Of a stretch of DNA of 64,000 nt, positions 61,274 through 64,000 are shown piece by piece. The position numbers and the translations under genes were made by a program. The stretch's first letter is position 1. Each line of letters begins with the position of its first letter. The DNA is from Rhizobium sp. BK399 (GTDB lineage Bacteria > Pseudomonadota > Alphaproteobacteria > Rhizobiales > Rhizobiaceae). The stretch is from assembly GCF_014194695.1 (NCBI RefSeq), contig NZ_JACIAH010000023.1, positions 1 to 64,000 of the forward strand, in the 5' to 3' direction. The notes beneath the pieces were generated by a model. The model had not been told where the DNA came from. It ran no database searches and saw only the letters and a program-made list of their open reading frames with translations.

Positions 61274-61743
61274 GGTCCGGATGCTTCATCTTGAAATTCA
61301 GAGACCCAGTTGGTGAGAAGATCGCGCATCAGATCGTCAAAAGCCTCATCGTTGTAGTCCTGGAAGTAACCTGCGAGCCATTCGGCGCGCTCGTACAATT
61401 GGCGGAGATATGGCGTCTGAAGCGCGGTGACAAAAAACTCCGCATTGTCTCCGGCCTGAAACAGGATCCCACTTGCATCGATAACCTGCTCGACTAGCCT
61501 TCGGGACATCATCAGGGCTACGGCAGATTGAACGGACTTTCTACGGACCTGCGTGACAGGTGACATAATCGGTGTCGGGGGATGCAGGTCCGCTGGTCCG
61601 TCGAGGACACTGGTTCGCACGACAAGATAATCCATCGCGGTCAGCCGGTTCAGATCTACCGCCTGGGGGAAATGCGCGTGCAGAACGAAGACGGCCCTCA
61701 CCCCCGTTTCGAGCGAACCGTTGAAAGCCGAGGCCGTAGACAT
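61270..61743 (-). CDS. ABC-3C middle component-like protein
   Basis: About 157 residues, starting MSTASAFNGSLETGVRAVFVLHAHFPQAVDLNRLTAMDYLVVRTSVLDGP and continuing with a helical body (SVQSAVALMMSRRLVEQVID, LYERAEWLAGYFQDYNDEAF). The N-terminal two-thirds looks like a winged-helix middle component of ABC-three-component loci, which lies between the effector and the ATPase genes, exactly as here. The start shares TAATG with the effector stop; an ATG four codons earlier is possible. The gene itself is unbroken. Assignment rests on order and shape. Confidence 0.62.
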   Translation of the reverse strand: MSTASAFNGSLETGVRAVFVLHAHFPQAVDLNRLTAMDYLVVRTSVLDGPADLHPPTPIMSPVTQVRRKSVQSAVALMMSRRLVEQVIDASGILFQAGDNAEFFVTALQTPYLRQLYERAEWLAGYFQDYNDEAFDDLMRDLLTNWVSEFQDEASGP

Positions 61744-62805
61744 TAGCGACGCCATGTCAGCTTCCCATCGTTCGCAAGCTGATGACAGATCCCCCGACGG
61801 TCGGTGGGAAAAGCGCTTCTGTTCAGAGGATGAGCGTCAAGAACCAAGGACTGCGCTTTCTCGGTTACGGCGACGACGCGCGCATATCCGTCCGAGTGTT
61901 CGCCGTCGTGAGTGTCCAGGACTCCGCCGAGTATCTCGGTCTGCAAGCCCTCGAAAGTACCAGGCTCCACTTTCTCACGCACGAAGACCCGCAGGGACTC
62001 CGCATGATAAAAGGCCTCGCGAGAGCGATGAAAATGGAATTTCAAATTCCCCCACTTATCGAGATGCGAGACCGAGGCGATCGTCTCGCCTTTGTGCTCT
62101 GCATAGGCATCGAGCAGCTTGCTTGTATAGGTTGCCTCCGTCTCTCCGATCTCGACAGGGACAGTGTCGGGCCGCGGACGGGAGGGCAATCCGCCACCGA
62201 AGCGGCCGATGTGATAGGGCGTTCTGGAATGGGCTTCGATGATCGTTCGAGGTTGCTCGGCCGAAAAGATCCAAAAATCGAAATCCCTGACGGAGTCGAG
62301 AAATTTTCCCTCCAGGGCGACCGACCCAGTCGAGGTGATTTTTCCGGAGATGGCTTTGTCCCATTCCGCAAGAACCTTCGCTTTCAGCTTGTCCGCATTG
62401 GAGAGCAACAGCGACAACGATGTCGAAGCGCCTTTAGGCGCGATGAACCGGCATGCTCTCGGAGCTTTGTATTCTCCTGAGAAAGAGTACCAGAGCATCT
62501 TCCCGATCTCAGGCGCGACCACGCCGAAACTCAAGGGTGAGGTGTAGTGCTTGCACTGGTGATTGTCCCAGATGCCGAGCAGCTGGTCCGCGTCACAGAA
62601 GCCAGCAATATCGATGCCTTTGTCTCCTGCACCGGTCGGCCGCATAACGTTGACATATGTGGTTTTGAGCGAATGGACCCATTTCGTCAATGAACGTTTC
62701 CCATTCGCTGGCTTCATAAATCTGGATGATCTTGACAGGGTCAATCTTTGGCCCGTTCTCGAAATCGCGTGCCAGAAGGATTCTAGCTGACGGCAGGTCT
62801 TTCAT
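61743..62805 (-). pseudogene. ABC-3C effector with restriction-endonuclease-like N-terminus, frameshifted
   Basis: The first frame, MKDLPSARILLARDFENGPK ... ASEWETFIDE, breaks at a run of three A (plus-strand T3 at 62682-62684). Dropping one A joins it to WVHSLKTTYVNVMRPTGAGDKGIDIAGFCD and the rest, giving about 353 residues. GDKGIDIAG plus NHQCKHY forms the D...QxK core of a PD-(D/E)xK nuclease. The remainder (LDSVRDFDFWIFSAEQPRTIIEAH, LDKWGNLKFHFHRSREAFYHAESLRVF) matches the C-terminal ABC-3C domain type. The predicted role is DNA attack once the ATPase senses invading nucleic acid. As sequenced it would be truncated. Confidence 0.66.
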
Positions 62806-62947
62806 CGCATTCTCTCTGCACTTTAATGCCCGGACCGGGCGACCATTTGGATCTCGTTCGCATGCCCGCCCATAGCGCCGTGGCCACTAACGATTTGTTA
62901 ACCACACAAATTGAGGAACCCGCAAATACTCGCTATTGACGGCCTGC

Positions 62948-62961
62948 CTACTAGAAGGTAG
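62948..62961. promoter_or_regulatory. TetR-type operator ahead of the tetR gene
   Basis: CTACTAGAAGGTAG, 9 bases upstream of the TetR start codon. Its reverse-oriented twin (12 of 14 bases) lies at 63605-63618 before the next gene. CTAC-N6-GTAG symmetry fits a TetR dimer site. Confidence 0.65.
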
Positions 62962-62970
62962 ATCAGCTGT

Positions 62971-63561
62971 ATGAGCAATCTTTCGACCACCTCGGACGAC
63001 ATTCTGGCGTCCACTAGAAACCTTCTGATAAGCGGCGGCTACAATGGCTTCAGCTACGCCGATATCTCGGAGATTGTCGGTATCCGCAAGGCAAGCATTC
63101 ATCATCATTTTCCTAGCAAGGTCGATTTGGTGCGTGAGCTGGTCAAGCGTTATCGGGAGGATGGCCAGGCAAGCGTGGCAGTCCTTGAGCAGAAGGTTCC
63201 GAATGCTCTGGACATCCTCAAGGCTTATGCAAACCACTGGGCTGCATGCATTGAGGATTCCAGCAGACCCTACTGTGTCTGTGCTATGCTTGCCAGTGAA
63301 CTGCCTTCCCTCCCCACGGAAGTCGCAACCGAGGTGACGAACTTTTTCCGCTTCATCTCCTCGTGGCTGGCTTTGGTCATGGAGCGCGGTTCCAAGCAGG
63401 GCGAACTGAGTCTAACCAGTGCGCCGCATGTTGAAGCCGAAACATTTCTAGCAACCGTATACGGGGCAATGCTTTCGGCGAGAGCCTATGGGAAGCCGGA
63501 AGTGTTCTCAATGATACTCGAACCTGCCCTCAATCGTCTCACGCCAACAGTCTCTCACTAA
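62971..63561 (+). CDS. TetR/AcrR family transcriptional regulator
   Basis: 196 residues. The N-terminal HTH is ILASTRNLLISGGYNGFSYADISEIVGIRKASIHHHFPSKVDLVRELV. The C-terminal domain includes NHWAACIEDSSRPYCVCAMLASELPSLP, with paired cysteines (YCVC) that could make it redox- or electrophile-responsive. Operator-like sequences before its own gene and before the downstream gene indicate autoregulation and control of that gene. Confidence 0.9.
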   Translation: MSNLSTTSDDILASTRNLLISGGYNGFSYADISEIVGIRKASIHHHFPSKVDLVRELVKRYREDGQASVAVLEQKVPNALDILKAYANHWAACIEDSSRPYCVCAMLASELPSLPTEVATEVTNFFRFISSWLALVMERGSKQGELSLTSAPHVEAETFLATVYGAMLSARAYGKPEVFSMILEPALNRLTPTVSH

Positions 63562-63604
63562 TCCTGCGTGGCAAGGCTACTCGGGTCAAATGCGTCCATT
63601 TAAA

Positions 63605-63618
63605 CTACCAACTAGTAG
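63605..63618. promoter_or_regulatory. TetR-type operator ahead of the secreted-protein gene
   Basis: CTACCAACTAGTAG; its reverse complement CTACTAGTTGGTAG matches the site at 62948-62961 at 12 of 14 positions. It lies 10 bases upstream of the next start codon. Confidence 0.65.
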
Positions 63619-63628
63619 GAAGATAAAA

Positions 63629-64000
63629 ATGAGAAGTGTTTTCCCTCCTTTGGCCCTCGGGTTGACCAGCATCCTTTCTGTAACTGTCCTTGCGGCACCC
63701 GCATCTGCCGAAGATAAGAAAGCCGCGCCGATCCATGTCCGCGGCAGCATCGTCGACTACCAGGGGTCAACGCTCAAAGTGAAGACCCGCGAAGGCGAGC
63801 CAATCGATGTCGCGCTTGCCGACGCCTGGAAAGTCGCCGGCGTTGCCAACGCCAAGGTCACCGACATCAAGCCGGGCGATTTTGTGGGTATCGCATCATT
63901 GCTAAAGGCCGACGGCGGCGATGGCGCGCTTGAGGTCCTCATTTTCCCGCCGGCAATGAAAGGCACAGGCGAGGGGAGCTACGGTTGGGATCTGAAGCCC
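63629..64000 (+). CDS. Secreted small protein with OB-like/DUF5666-type domain (runs off right edge)
   Basis: At least 124 residues, cut by the window. Signal peptide MRSVFPPLALGLTSILSVTV...ASA, then IHVRGSIVDYQGSTLKVKTREGEPIDVALADAW and VTDIKPGDFVGIASL, a small beta-barrel pattern seen in periplasmic metal- or ligand-handling proteins of unknown role. GGAAG before the ATG. The TetR operator just upstream suggests it is the regulator's main target. Confidence 0.8.
   Translation, partial: MRSVFPPLALGLTSILSVTVLAAPASAEDKKAAPIHVRGSIVDYQGSTLKVKTREGEPIDVALADAWKVAGVANAKVTDIKPGDFVGIASLLKADGGDGALEVLIFPPAMKGTGEGSYGWDLKP

Overview
The window looks like accessory DNA from a Rhizobiaceae-type alphaproteobacterium (Rhizobium, Agrobacterium, Ensifer or a relative). 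This rests on the GC-rich coding sequence, the density of ABC transporters paired with small catabolic operons and MarR/GntR/RpiR/LysR regulators, and relics of a rhizobial replicon family (RHE_PE00001-type). No rRNA, complete tRNA, CRISPR array or replication origin was seen. Which replicon it comes from cannot be told from the sequence.

Region 1 (1-22.7 kb) is an aromatic, probably indole-derived, catabolic island. A leftward operon encodes a fused FAD hydroxylase/Old Yellow Enzyme protein of the 2-aminobenzoyl-CoA monooxygenase/reductase type, followed by an SDR, an enoyl-CoA hydratase and two acyl-CoA dehydrogenases. A flavin reductase and a luciferase-like monooxygenase lie upstream. Next come a complete Dpp-type transporter (five genes), a divergent indolepyruvate:ferredoxin oxidoreductase pair, two MarR regulators, and an isatin-hydrolase-like cyclase between two phytoene-desaturase-like oxidoreductases. 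Together these suggest isatin -> isatinate/anthranilate -> 2-aminobenzoyl-CoA -> beta-oxidation. The CoA ligase and any ring-opening steps before isatin are not in view.

Region 2 (22.7-29.9 kb) is a second catabolic module: a polar amino-acid ABC binding protein and permease (no ATPase gene), a PLP aminotransferase, a cysteine-desulfurase-like PLP enzyme, a GntR regulator, a second luciferase-like monooxygenase and an HpcH/HpaI aldolase. Region 3 (29.9-32.8 kb) holds a fused nucleotidyltransferase-HEPN protein and decayed ORFs.

Region 4 (32.9-46.5 kb) is a compact carbohydrate or cyclitol operon pair under an RpiR regulator. Leftward genes encode a cupin phosphosugar isomerase, KDPG-type aldolase, shikimate-dehydrogenase-like enzyme, 2-hydroxyacid dehydrogenase, UlaG-like lactonase and RpiR. 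Rightward genes encode an Rbs-type ABC importer, FGGY kinase, HAD phosphatase, two SDRs and a GldA-like dehydrogenase. The enzyme set matches no pathway I can name.

Region 5 (46.5-64 kb) is a patchwork of decay and small functional units. Relics are an RHE_PE00001-family gene, a GIY-YIG nuclease, the 3' end of folD, and parE. Intact units are dps, a DUF992 protein, an alpha/beta hydrolase, a LysR/DoxX/reductase/NmrA redox set, an SDR/VOC/NTF2-like set, a DUF1778-GNAT toxin-antitoxin pair and a TetR gene that shares an operator with its downstream gene. A three-gene ABC-three-component (ABC-3C) type conflict system is also present, with single-base frameshifts in its effector and its ATPase. 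A 290-bp transposase-less element with multiple terminal repeats and a candidate small RNA with a strong terminator lie near 57.7-58.3 kb.
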